NCBI GenBank assembly: GCA_949840475.1
Contig: CATKXA010000012.1
Coordinates: 1-15,069, forward strand
DNA: 15,069 nucleotides
Source of the DNA: an uncultured Thermoanaerobacterales bacterium
Lineage (GTDB): Bacteria; Bacillota; Clostridia; Christensenellales; UBA1242
Direction: 5' to 3'
In this document: positions 1 to 8,200 of the stretch, piece by piece
Numbering within the stretch: position 1 is the first letter of the stretch
Layout: every line of letters begins with the position of its first letter
The notes under the pieces: model-generated
Seen by the model: only the letters and a program-made list of their open reading frames with translations
Database searches by the model: none
What the model was told of the DNA's origin: nothing
Translations under genes and position numbers: made by a program

Positions 1-11
1 TCGTTTTTCAT
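1..11 (-). CDS. Start of a gene running off the left edge (partial)
   Basis: An ATG on the minus strand at 9-11 is preceded at the right distance by a good ribosome binding site (GGAG, 5 nt before the ATG). Only M-K-N and part of the next codon are inside the window, so no product can be named. It follows the 311-aa gene by about 100 bp in the same orientation. The call rests only on the start codon and its Shine-Dalgarno sequence. In Bacilli hpt or ftsH follow tilS nearby, but nothing here shows either. Confidence 0.4.
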
Positions 12-61
12 GTATTCTCCATTATTTGTTTAATTAGAAGTAGCAAACAAATTTACTACTT

Positions 62-76
62 TTAGTATGATACTAA
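62..76. repeat. 15-bp palindrome upstream of the edge gene
   Basis: The sequence ttagtat-g-atactaa is a perfect 7-bp inverted repeat around one central base. It sits in the 102-bp gap between the 311-aa gene and the start codon at the left edge, about 50 bp upstream of that start. It is the size of a small repressor operator, but no regulator is known and chance cannot be excluded in AT-rich DNA. No convincing terminator is visible in this gap. Confidence 0.3.
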
Positions 77-113
77 CTCTATATTTTAAATCAGATAGCT
101 ACTAGCCACTAAG

Positions 114-1049
114 TTAATCGATAGTTAGCACAATACCACTTGCACCAAAATCTCCGATATTGGTTTTAATAGATATATTTCCAAGCAAGTCTAGACCTTG
201 AATTAAAATGTTTCCACATTCAGTAGAAAGTTTTTCTTTAGTCATGTCTGAGCCTTTTGGGAATATAAATTTGATAAATAAGTTGATTAGAATTTCACTG
301 TCCTTTGTTGTTCTGCCGTTGACAGCAATATTTCCATTGTTTACAACCCACTTGCCCTCATCTGTCTTTTCAATGCTGTAATTTACTGTCAAATATAGAG
401 TATCTGGTATAATCATGTTAAGCAAGAAAAGTGGAGTATCCATTTCAACAGCCATTTGACTACGAACAGCTGTTGTATCAAACTTGAAAGTGAAAGATAC
501 ATCTGCCCTGTTTTCAGCATAAACAGGCTCATCGCTACTGCCCTCTTCATTTATAACCTCAGGCTTGATTATAAGCTCTAATATGCTTATGCTCATTGTG
601 TCAATAAACTTTATGTCTGGAAGCTTACTAGCAAGCACGCCAGTTTCTAGCATTTGGTCAAGTAGTGATGCAATATGCCTGTCACTAAACTCATACTGAC
701 CAGCGTTTAACATGCTTGCATCAAAGCCACTAGCGATTTTGTCATAGTCAATTTCAGTACCATTGTTTTTTGTTGGGAAGCCCGCAGATATAAGTTTTTT
801 AACTGCACGCTCTTGCTCAATTTTTGTAAAGCCATTAGTAATCATGTCTTTCTCGTCAGGAGAGTTGTATAGCGTTTTCATCATGGCAACAAGGTCATGC
901 ATGTTCTCAATTCCATATTCTTTAAAATACTTAGGAACAACCAATCTATCGATTGTTAAATAGCCACCAAAAACTATAGCAACTATAACGCATAGTGCTA
1001 TAAATAACCTTAGAAAAAATATACTTTTTTTGTTTTGCCTTTTTGTCAT
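114..1049 (-). CDS. Membrane-anchored protein of unknown function (311 aa)
   Basis: I do not recognise the family. The protein starts with a basic stretch (TKRQNKK) followed by one hydrophobic segment at about residues 11-33 and no cleavage-site-like end, so it is probably an N-in signal anchor with the remaining ~275 residues outside the cytoplasm. The exterior part mixes helical stretches (about 45-170) and an alternating, beta-like C-terminal half with repeated Thr/Asn/Ile strands. No catalytic motif or cysteine cluster is visible. The ATG lies 7 bp after the stop of the 39-aa gene and has only a weak AGG, which suggests translational coupling. It is the last full gene of the spoIIE-tilS group, so it may be co-expressed with it, but a sporulation role is only inference. 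The ORF is intact and its codon use resembles that of its neighbours. Confidence 0.85.
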   Translation of the reverse strand: MTKRQNKKSIFFLRLFIALCVIVAIVFGGYLTIDRLVVPKYFKEYGIENMHDLVAMMKTLYNSPDEKDMITNGFTKIEQERAVKKLISAGFPTKNNGTEIDYDKIASGFDASMLNAGQYEFSDRHIASLLDQMLETGVLASKLPDIKFIDTMSISILELIIKPEVINEEGSSDEPVYAENRADVSFTFKFDTTAVRSQMAVEMDTPLFLLNMIIPDTLYLTVNYSIEKTDEGKWVVNNGNIAVNGRTTKDSEILINLFIKFIFPKGSDMTKEKLSTECGNILIQGLDLLGNISIKTNIGDFGASGIVLTID

Positions 1050-1056
1050 AAATTAC

Positions 1057-1176
1057 CTAGTTAATAATGTTGTCGTGAATAAGCCCTCTTAAAAGTAAAA
1101 ACAAGCATACGCCAGCAATAACTAAAAATAGTAAAAACTTTATAATACTAAATCTTCTTCTACCAAATAGTTTCAT
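1057..1176 (-). CDS. 39-aa single-pass membrane miniprotein
   Basis: This short reading frame has an ATG at 1174-1176 and a TAG at 1057-1059. It is preceded by AAAGGAAG about 8 nt upstream, a good Shine-Dalgarno sequence. The product begins MKLFGRRRFS, continues with a hydrophobic segment at about residues 11-29 (rich in Ile, Leu, Phe and Val) and ends in a short polar tail, HDNIIN. By the positive-inside rule the Arg-rich N-terminus is cytoplasmic. It fills the gap between tilS (37 bp upstream) and the 311-aa membrane protein (7 bp downstream) on the same strand. Without it, the 311-aa gene would have no good ribosome binding site, so it may act as a translational coupler as well as, or instead of, a functional protein. 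No family is recognised. Confidence 0.6.
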   Translation of the reverse strand: MKLFGRRRFSIIKFLLFLVIAGVCLFLLLRGLIHDNIIN

Positions 1177-1192
1177 AGCGATACTTCCTTTG

Positions 1193-1212
1193 TTTAAGTA
1201 TATATACTTAAA
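1193..1212. repeat. 20-bp perfect palindrome between tilS and the miniprotein gene
   Basis: The sequence tttaagtatatatacttaaa is identical to its reverse complement over 20 bp. It lies immediately after the tilS stop codon and ends about 8 bp before the AAAGGAAG ribosome binding site of the 39-aa gene. It could be an operator for a dimeric regulator or a weak RNA hairpin that affects initiation. It has no GC-rich stem and no T-run, so it is not a typical terminator. Confidence 0.45.
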
Positions 1213-1213
1213 G

Positions 1214-2551
1214 TTAACGTGTCAACAAATTGCTTGGCTGATAGCAAATTTTAACTACCTTTTTAGTATTTCCCGTAACTTTAACTTTATCACTAATATT
1301 CATATTTGCGACAACCAAAATCTCATTTTCAATAGCTAAAACTGGCACAAAATCTCTGAGTCTTCGTTGTACTTTTTGGTCTGTAAAGTAATCAGCTAAT
1401 GATTTAGTTCCAGACTTGTACTTTTTAAAAATGTCGCCATTTTTCTTAAATCTCCAAACCGCACCTTGAACAAAATTGTAGTCAACATAGTGGTTCCCGT
1501 CTTTAAAATCTACACTGTCCACAGGAACAGTTTTCGCAGATATTTTGCCAAACGGCTCAAAATTTAAGGTTTTTAACGCAAATTTTTGTTCACTTTGCGT
1601 TTTTTTGGTTTGTTCATCTATCTCAATAAATACCCCATCATAGACTTTGTATGCACAAACATTATGTGGTAAATGCAGAATGCTACCGCTTCTTTGAAAG
1701 CTAAGCTCTAGTACACTTTGCATGTGTTTTTTTTCTATATCTGCATAAATACCAAGCATTTCAAAAGCTCTTTTAATAAGCCTAAAAGACAACGCTTTAT
1801 GCAAATGACAAAAATTAGTTTTGAGCAAAACGCCTCCATCTTGCATCAATAAATATTCCTTTGGTAGTAGTGAGTTTATAAAGTTAGCATCTTCACTACA
1901 ACTTTCAGCAAAGCTACATATTGAACGAACCACTTTTGGATATACTTGCTTTAAAGCAACTAAAACATTGTTCCTTATATAGTTTCTATGGTATTTGTTG
2001 TCAAGATTACTACTATCTAAAATATAGTCTATTTGATTGCTAGCTAAGTATTTTAGAATGTCTTCCCTTTCAACGTGAAGCAAAGGTCTATATATGTTGC
2101 CATTAACTTTTTTTATACCACTCGCTCCATTAATCGACGCACCTCTCGCAATGTGCATAAGCACTGTTTCTGCTTGGTCGCTGGCGTTATGTGCAACAAA
2201 GATTTTTCCATTTTTTACTATTTCATTAAAGCACTTATACCTCAAATTTCTTGCTGCTTCCTCAATGGTAAAGCAATTCTCTTTTGCGTAATTAATAGCG
2301 TCAACTTTTTTCACTATCAAATTAATTCCAAGTTTTCTTGCAGAAGCCTCAACAAACTTTTGGTCCCTATCAGCTTCTGTTTCTCTAATGCCATGATTTA
2401 CATGCACAGCAGTTAGGTTAAAGTTCAAATGATTTTTAAGCGATACAAGCAAATGAAGCAAACACATAGAGTCTGCTCCCCCGCTAACACCTATAATTAC
2501 ATTATCATTTTCATTAATATACTCTTCAAGCAAATTGTAGCTTAGTTTCAT
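1214..2551 (-). CDS. tilS: tRNA(Ile)-lysidine synthase TilS
   Basis: TilS converts C34 of the CAU-anticodon tRNA-Ile to lysidine using ATP and lysine. This switches the tRNA from Met to Ile decoding and is essential in most bacteria. The N-terminal PP-loop ATPase domain is clear: SGGADS at residues 23-28 and the family signature HVNHGIR at 50-56. A middle substrate-binding region follows at about 215-310, and the C-terminal TilS_C-type domain at about 365-440 (W-R-F-K and the KSLADYF-like stretch). At 445 aa it is near the size of the B. subtilis protein. The ATG has GAGGGG upstream. It lies 42 bp after spoIIE, an order also found near spoIIE in Bacillus, and is followed by the 39-aa and 311-aa genes rather than by an identifiable hpt or ftsH. 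Confidence 0.95.
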   Translation of the reverse strand: MKLSYNLLEEYINENDNVIIGVSGGADSMCLLHLLVSLKNHLNFNLTAVHVNHGIRETEADRDQKFVEASARKLGINLIVKKVDAINYAKENCFTIEEAARNLRYKCFNEIVKNGKIFVAHNASDQAETVLMHIARGASINGASGIKKVNGNIYRPLLHVEREDILKYLASNQIDYILDSSNLDNKYHRNYIRNNVLVALKQVYPKVVRSICSFAESCSEDANFINSLLPKEYLLMQDGGVLLKTNFCHLHKALSFRLIKRAFEMLGIYADIEKKHMQSVLELSFQRSGSILHLPHNVCAYKVYDGVFIEIDEQTKKTQSEQKFALKTLNFEPFGKISAKTVPVDSVDFKDGNHYVDYNFVQGAVWRFKKNGDIFKKYKSGTKSLADYFTDQKVQRRLRDFVPVLAIENEILVVANMNISDKVKVTGNTKKVVKICYQPSNLLTR

Positions 2552-2593
2552 AAGTTACCCCTCTCAAGCATATTATAAACACTTTTTACTAAA

Positions 2594-4882
2594 TTAGCAA
2601 GCAGAGATTTTTATTGTAATTATAGTCATGTCATCTTTATGTTCTCTACACCTACTCTCAGCCTCTTCTAAAAGGCTTGTGGCTAGCATTTGAACATTTG
2701 CATGCCTTTCATTATTAACAAAGTTACAAAAGTCTTCCTGGCTGTCAAATACGTCTACGACCCCGTCAGAAGCAAGCACAATTACATCTTGGCTTTTTAG
2801 CACAACTTTTTGCACTGTCGGCTTTGTTAAACTAACAATACCAAGTGGCAGACTATTGCATGAAATAATACTAGAAGTGTTGGCACTTTTAACTACACTT
2901 ATTGACGAACCAATCTTTATAAAGTCAGCAGTCGCACTAGAGAGATCAACAACAAGTGCATCAAGCGTTGTAAAAATGTCCTCATTCGACGGAAGCAAAA
3001 TTTTATTGACGCTAGATATTATTGTTTGGCTAGAAAACCCAGCCTTATAAAAGTTTTCAATGAGCGACAACGCCACTGTTGATATTTGATTAGCTCTCTT
3101 TCCATGCCCCATGCCGTCTGCTAGAGCGAACAACATCTTTGTCTGACTGATTTTAGTAAAAGTGTAAGTATCGCCAGAAACATCTGCCTTACTGCTACTA
3201 GCAAAACCAATGGTTGCTTTATACCTAGGTGCTGGCTGAAAACAAAGTATACTCCAACCGGAAAGTGGCGACATTCTTCTTTCGCTAGCCACAAAGTCTA
3301 GCCTAAATACCTCATGCAAGCAATTAGATATAAGTGGATTTGTAACATCGCAGTTACGTATAGCAATAATCACCTCTACAACGCCGTTTTCGCCCTCTAA
3401 TACCTTTATTTCATTTGCAACAATGTTGTTTAGCGTAAGCTCATCAAGTAGCTCTTTAGATTTCAAATTGTTGATTTTTTGTGCACTTTGGCAAGAGCTA
3501 CTAAGCTCAGTAAATATGTCTGCTGTGCCCCCTAGTTGCTCAGCTATAAGCATCTTACCTTGGTCCTCATTTTTCAATGTCTTTTCATACTCAAAATAAC
3601 TTGTTAATGAGTTGTTGACCTCGCTAATCATTGCATTTAAACTTACACATGTCGTGGTTAGAAGATTATTTGCATCGAGCATAGATACCTTGTCTTTTTG
3701 CATGCCAAATTCAAACAATCTTGTGACCGCATTCTTAATAGCCTCATTTTGTAAGCAGTTGTTATATTGCGGACATTTTGAGCAGTGCCTTTTAATTAGC
3801 TCTTCGCTTAATGCAAGTGATGCTTCAGCCCTTGTCAATTCTCCAACGCTCAAGTTTCTGTATGCCACTTGCATCTGCTTAAACAGCTCAGAAAGTTTAA
3901 CTAGCTTATTTGTTAAAATATCCTTTCTTCCGCTCACTAAAAAGTCATCAGTTAGCGAGCCGTCATACCTAAATGAAAAACCTTTTAAATAAGCAAAAAA
4001 TTTGGTTGGTATACTCATATATATAATCGCCACAACAAGCAAAACTATTAGACTTTGGTAAGAATAATAAGCGTAGGCATTTAAAAACATGCCCATACAC
4101 AAGTCCGCAAGTATTATTGCGATTGGTGCCAAAAATCTCTTTTTTATAGTGATGCACGAAGTCACTAGTCCGTAAGCCACATACACAGCAATGGGCGTTA
4201 CACTGCCAAAGTATAACGCACAACCAAGACCAGCAAGTGCACTTATATATATGCTAGTATGACCGGACAATACACTTGACGTACATAAGATAACAAGCAT
4301 AACAATCCCACTTGTTATGTTGGCGTCAAAAATATATAACCCACTAAGACCACTAAATAACGCTATTATAAATATCCCAAGACAAATATTTTCATCAAGA
4401 GTGAGCCTGCTTTGTATGCCCCTGTTTAAAAGTGCCCCAAGCGACGAGTAGCAGATATAAATAAACATCATGCCAATAACAAGCGACAGTGTAGTCGCAA
4501 ATATGGCTTGCATTGAACTTATGTTGTAATATATGTATCCCGCTTGACTTAAGCACGCAAAAATTAATGTGCATGTTAAATTGATAGGCTTTTTTAATAT
4601 TTTAAATATCAAGAACAACAGAATTAAAACTGAAATTGTTGAGATAGCAATAACAAAACCAGATAAGCTAATGTTGAATATAAAATAAGTCACAAAGTGC
4701 ATTATCGCTAAAATAAAAGCATTTTTTCTTAATAGCACCAAAGCAAATGCCAAACTAAAGCCAAAAGGTGCAATAGTTGAAACTATGCTTGCTCTGTTAA
4801 ATATCAATAACGAAAGGAATATCACACAGTAGATGATAATCTCTTTTTTGTACTTTGCAAAAAAATTAGACTTATATGCCAT
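2594..4882 (-). CDS. spoIIE: Stage II sporulation protein E (membrane PP2C phosphatase)
   Basis: SpoIIE is a membrane-bound Mn-dependent PP2C-type phosphatase. At the polar septum it dephosphorylates the anti-anti-sigma factor SpoIIAA, releasing sigma F in the forespore, and it also interacts with FtsZ. Here residues 1-295 are strongly hydrophobic, with about ten membrane segments. The central region (about 300-530) carries a Cys cluster, C367-x2-C370-x5-C376, before helical stretches. The phosphatase domain at about 550-760 contains LADGMGHGKRA (588 onward; metal-ligand Asp589), LASDGVVD (Asp706) and the terminal KDDMTII (Asp750/751). The length of 762 aa is slightly under that of the B. subtilis protein (about 827). 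The chosen ATG has no Shine-Dalgarno sequence, and no better in-frame start is near. The gene heads a minus-strand group with tilS. Confidence 0.95.
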   Translation of the reverse strand: MAYKSNFFAKYKKEIIIYCVIFLSLLIFNRASIVSTIAPFGFSLAFALVLLRKNAFILAIMHFVTYFIFNISLSGFVIAISTISVLILLFLIFKILKKPINLTCTLIFACLSQAGYIYYNISSMQAIFATTLSLVIGMMFIYICYSSLGALLNRGIQSRLTLDENICLGIFIIALFSGLSGLYIFDANITSGIVMLVILCTSSVLSGHTSIYISALAGLGCALYFGSVTPIAVYVAYGLVTSCITIKKRFLAPIAIILADLCMGMFLNAYAYYSYQSLIVLLVVAIIYMSIPTKFFAYLKGFSFRYDGSLTDDFLVSGRKDILTNKLVKLSELFKQMQVAYRNLSVGELTRAEASLALSEELIKRHCSKCPQYNNCLQNEAIKNAVTRLFEFGMQKDKVSMLDANNLLTTTCVSLNAMISEVNNSLTSYFEYEKTLKNEDQGKMLIAEQLGGTADIFTELSSSCQSAQKINNLKSKELLDELTLNNIVANEIKVLEGENGVVEVIIAIRNCDVTNPLISNCLHEVFRLDFVASERRMSPLSGWSILCFQPAPRYKATIGFASSSKADVSGDTYTFTKISQTKMLFALADGMGHGKRANQISTVALSLIENFYKAGFSSQTIISSVNKILLPSNEDIFTTLDALVVDLSSATADFIKIGSSISVVKSANTSSIISCNSLPLGIVSLTKPTVQKVVLKSQDVIVLASDGVVDVFDSQEDFCNFVNNERHANVQMLATSLLEEAESRCREHKDDMTIITIKISAC

Positions 4883-4922
4883 ACAAAAACTATAACATAA
4901 TTACTATCGCCAAGCACAAAAC

Positions 4923-4955
4923 ATTCAATGCCCTCTTGTGCGTTTTATTGTCAAA
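4923..4955 (-). promoter_or_regulatory. Possible Spo0A box and spoIIE promoter
   Basis: On the plus strand, 4947-4955 reads attgtcaaa, which matches 8 of 9 positions of the Spo0A box as I recall it (TTTGTCRAA). On the minus strand the same bases give a perfect -35 hexamer TTGACA (4954-4949), followed 20 bp later by TTGAAT (4928-4923). Spo0A-activated sigma-A promoters such as spoIIE and spoIIG of B. subtilis have an overlong spacer of 21-22 bp with an 0A box near -35, so the arrangement is suggestive. An alternative -10, TATAGT at 4895-4890, would put transcription start at the spoIIE ATG itself. Short motifs like these can arise by chance. Confidence 0.35.
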
Positions 4956-5056
4956 AAACAGCGATAAAAGTTGGCAGCCGCATACCTATCCAAATCATAG
5001 CCCCACGGGCTTCTTCATATCATCATTTCTTCATGGCTTATATCGTAAGCCTCTTA

Positions 5057-5138
5057 ATTTTTATAGGCTCCCAGTTAAACCACTGCATTTTTATAGGCTC
5101 CCAGTCGGGGGAGCTGTCAGCGGGAGCTGACTGAGGGG
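5057..5138. repeat. Direct repeat plus G-rich REP-like hairpin
   Basis: A 19-nt sequence, atttttataggctcccagt, occurs twice exactly, at 5057-5075 and 5087-5105 (30-nt period). The second copy runs into ggggg and a hairpin with arms gtcagc (5116-5121) and gctgac (5126-5131), then a run of seven G. From memory, the phrase ggagctgtcagc...gctgactgaggggg recurs as dispersed intergenic sequence in gut Clostridia, so this is probably a REP/MITE-like unit with no coding function. Its GC content contrasts with the surrounding AT-rich DNA. Confidence 0.5.
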
Positions 5139-5167
5139 GGGCTAAGATAACGCGTAAATAATGAAGT

Positions 5168-5206
5168 GACTAAAGATGTAATGCTCGGTACTCTATAACT
5201 TTAGTC
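5168..5206. repeat. 8-bp inverted repeat with 23-nt loop
   Basis: gactaaag (5168-5175) and ctttagtc (5199-5206) are perfect reverse complements separated by 23 nt, just downstream of the LRR-gene terminator on the minus strand. It has no T-run of its own. The role is unknown; it may be an edge structure of the adjacent repeat. Confidence 0.3.
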
Positions 5207-5216
5207 GTTATACAAC

Positions 5217-5245
5217 AAAAAAGACAGCATTTAAGCTGTCTTTTT
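5217..5245 (-). terminator. Rho-independent terminator of the LRR gene
   Basis: The arms gacagc (5223-5228) and gctgtc (5235-5240), extended by A/T pairs, enclose a 6-nt loop. The stem is flanked by A and T runs, so the minus-strand transcript ends in six U. The stem starts directly at the stop codon of the 1187-aa gene (5244-5246). The A/T symmetry could also allow termination on the plus strand. Confidence 0.75.
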
Positions 5246-8200
5246 AAGCCTCAACCTCAGTAACTACTAAATTACGTATATAAGCTTTAGCATTTTCATT
5301 TATATCATATTGACCATCTTTATCCAAAAGTTGAATAGCTAATGCATCTCCGGGTTCCAATGTGATAGTAAAAGTTTTGAATGTTATAGTATTATTTTTC
5401 TCTGTAATATGTTCAGTTATAACTGGATCCGTACTTCCCTCTGGCATATGACCACTCACAATGTTTAAACTAGCCAAACCGTCATTAAAGTATTCAAATG
5501 TAATAGTTACCTTTTTTTGTGTTGTTGTCCAAATATAAAACTGATTGCTTGAATCTACCAAAATCGTATTCTCGTCAACATATTTTTGACCAGTATACGC
5601 CAACAGAAGTTTCTCATTGCATGACTTGCATGTGAATTCTGATAAACCCAAAGATATATCCGCATCATGGTCGATTACTATATCAGCTTCAATAGTTTTA
5701 TTACATCTTGTGCATGTGCCATGTTTATGACCAGGCTCTGTGCATGATACTGCCTCTTGTGTTACAGTCCAAGTTTCTACATTATGCATAAGCATTGGCA
5801 ATGTTTCAGTAACTGTTTTGCCAGTTAATAAGTCAACTCCTTGACGCTCGCCAGTTTCCGTACAAGTTGGCTCAACTGTTTCAGTCCATTTTGTAAGTTT
5901 TAGATTTCGTATCTTAACGCCGCTGCTACTATCTTCGCTAGGCCAATTAGTAAATCCAAAAGAAGCAACCTCGCCGGCTTTTAATGTTACAGAGCTTTTA
6001 ATATATCTAGTTGAAGTGGTGTTATCCTCAAATAAATCTGTAGAAGCCTCATTAATGTCTGCCTTTGCAAGAAAAAAACTACAATTACCCTGTGTTGTTA
6101 AAAAATACTCAAAATCTATCGTTAAATCGGTAAAGGCAAATATAAACAATCCCGTGGTATTAGATTCCTTATTGCAAGATGTTTCGAAGCCGTCTTTTGT
6201 TATATCAAAGCCCGGCAAGCCTGCCACATCTCCATTTATAATAGCATAATCAAGCTTTTCACCACAATTCAAACAGGTTCCGTCGCCATTTGCTTTAATT
6301 TCAACCTTATGACCAACTGCTGGTGCAACAATTTCAATTCTGCCACAAATATCGCAATCAATATGGCTAACACCATCTATTTCGCAGCCAACAGGAGTAT
6401 CCACCACAGGAGTAGTCCCATGCACCGTCTGACAATACTCAGCTAGACTTACCCCATAATGCGTTTCCAGCTTAGTCGAAGAATTGTAATTCCAATTTGT
6501 TCCCCAACCTGAAGGGATTTCAGACTCAGAGTACTGGCAATATATTTCAACACTACTATTTGTATACCTAAATGGCGGTGAATTCATTGATTTTATTGAT
6601 TTAGATAAATAAATAGTTTGTAGACTTGTACATCCACTAAAGGCTTCTGAACCATACCAATTTTCAATACCTGTGACACCTAAAATAATTATTTCTTTTA
6701 AGTTAGAGCAATTTCTAAAAGCTCCTCCAAGGCTCTTAATATTTTCTTTAAGTACAACCCTCTCAAGCCCTGTACAGCCATCAAAAGCATCGCCACTAAT
6801 ACCAGTAAAGCTATCTAAAAATATAGTATTTTTACAGCCGGAAACAATTTGATTGGTTTGTGAATTTACAATAGCATTACAATTTTCTCTACTATCGTAA
6901 TAAGGGTTCTCTTCTGAAACAATAATCTTTTCAAGTGCAGAACATCCTGCAAATGTATTGAAATATTCGTCTATATACGAAACATTCTTGCCGATATATA
7001 CCTTAGTTAGGGCTTTACAATTTTGGAAACTATGTCTATTATCTATACGCTCAACATTATCCGGAATAATCAATTCTGTCAAAGCGGTAGACGCGAAGGC
7101 TAAACCATCAATCTTTTTTATATTCTCACCTAATACAATTTCAGATAAATTAGAACAGTCTCTAAACAGACCATAAGGTATATTGCAATTTTGCAAACAG
7201 ATTGCTTTAGTTATAGATTTGCAATCAGCAAAAACACCGCTACCTAATTCAGTTATGCTTGCTGGTATTGTTATTTCACCAGTAATCCCTGTGCTGGAAA
7301 AAGCAGATGAATCCAGTTTTTTTATTCCATTACCAATCACAATGCTGGTTAAACTTGAAGTCTCATAGAATGCACTACTACCAATAGTTGTTAAGCTATT
7401 AGGAAATGTAACTGTTTGAATAGCTGATTTTTGAAAAGCATAATTACTAATTGTTGTTAGTCCTTCATTGAATGTAACATTTGCGAGGTTAGAACATTCA
7501 CTAAAAGCATATTGACCAATTTCAGTTACGCTTGACGGAATGTTGATGTTTGTTAGGTGTGTATTTTTATTGAATGCAGAATTGCCAATCTTTGTTACAC
7601 TTTCTGGAATTACCGTTGTCTTTATGCCAAAAACCAAAGTATTTGTTTGTGTATCAATAATTGCATTGCAATTATCTCTACTATCATATTTAGGGTGTTT
7701 AGCTGAGACTTCTAATTTTTCGAGATTTACACAACCCCAAAATACAAATGGTTTATAATAAATACTCGTGTCAACAAACCCATCAACTAGTGTTTCTCTA
7801 ATATAAAAACTTTTTAAATTTTTTATATCTTTCAATCCAGAACTATTAAACCTTACAATAGTAGTTGGGTAAGTTATTGTTTTTACATATGTATTATCAT
7901 ATGAAATGGAATTGTTATACCAATAATCAATTCCTAAAGAATCAACCTTTTTTCCATTATACATACGCGGAACTACCACATTTTCAACCGTGGTTCCTTG
8001 ATAACCATCTCTATTGATTTTAAATGTATAAGTATCAGTTGCTGAATTTAACGAAAAATATGTTGAGCTAACCGTTGCAGTTTTAGTATACAAATTAGCA
8101 ACCTCAATGTCATTCTCATTGCGGACGCTTTCCATTTCTTTATTCATTTGAGCAACAGCGAAGACTCTTGCATTTGTATCAACACCGAGTTTAAGCTCAT

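Larger units (their letters stand above)
4883..5216. other. Gene-free gap between spoIIE and the LRR gene
   Basis: No credible coding sequence was found. The short plus-strand frames at 4876-5134 run through repeated DNA, have no good ribosome binding site and overlap the 5' end of spoIIE antisense. The gap holds the presumed spoIIE control region (4883-4960), a small agccc-cac-gggct hairpin at 4999-5011, the 19-nt direct repeats and G-rich hairpin at 5057-5138, and an 8-bp inverted repeat at 5168-5206. Confidence 0.6.

Noticed and set aside
4999..5011. agccc-cac-gggct hairpin as a terminator
   Set aside because: The stem is only 5 bp with no T-run on either strand, and no gene ends nearby.
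4876..5134. Plus-strand open frames of 68-84 codons upstream of spoIIE
   Set aside because: They run antisense over the spoIIE start and through the direct repeats and G-rich hairpin, have no good ribosome binding site, and their products reflect only the repeat (the RLPV phrases).
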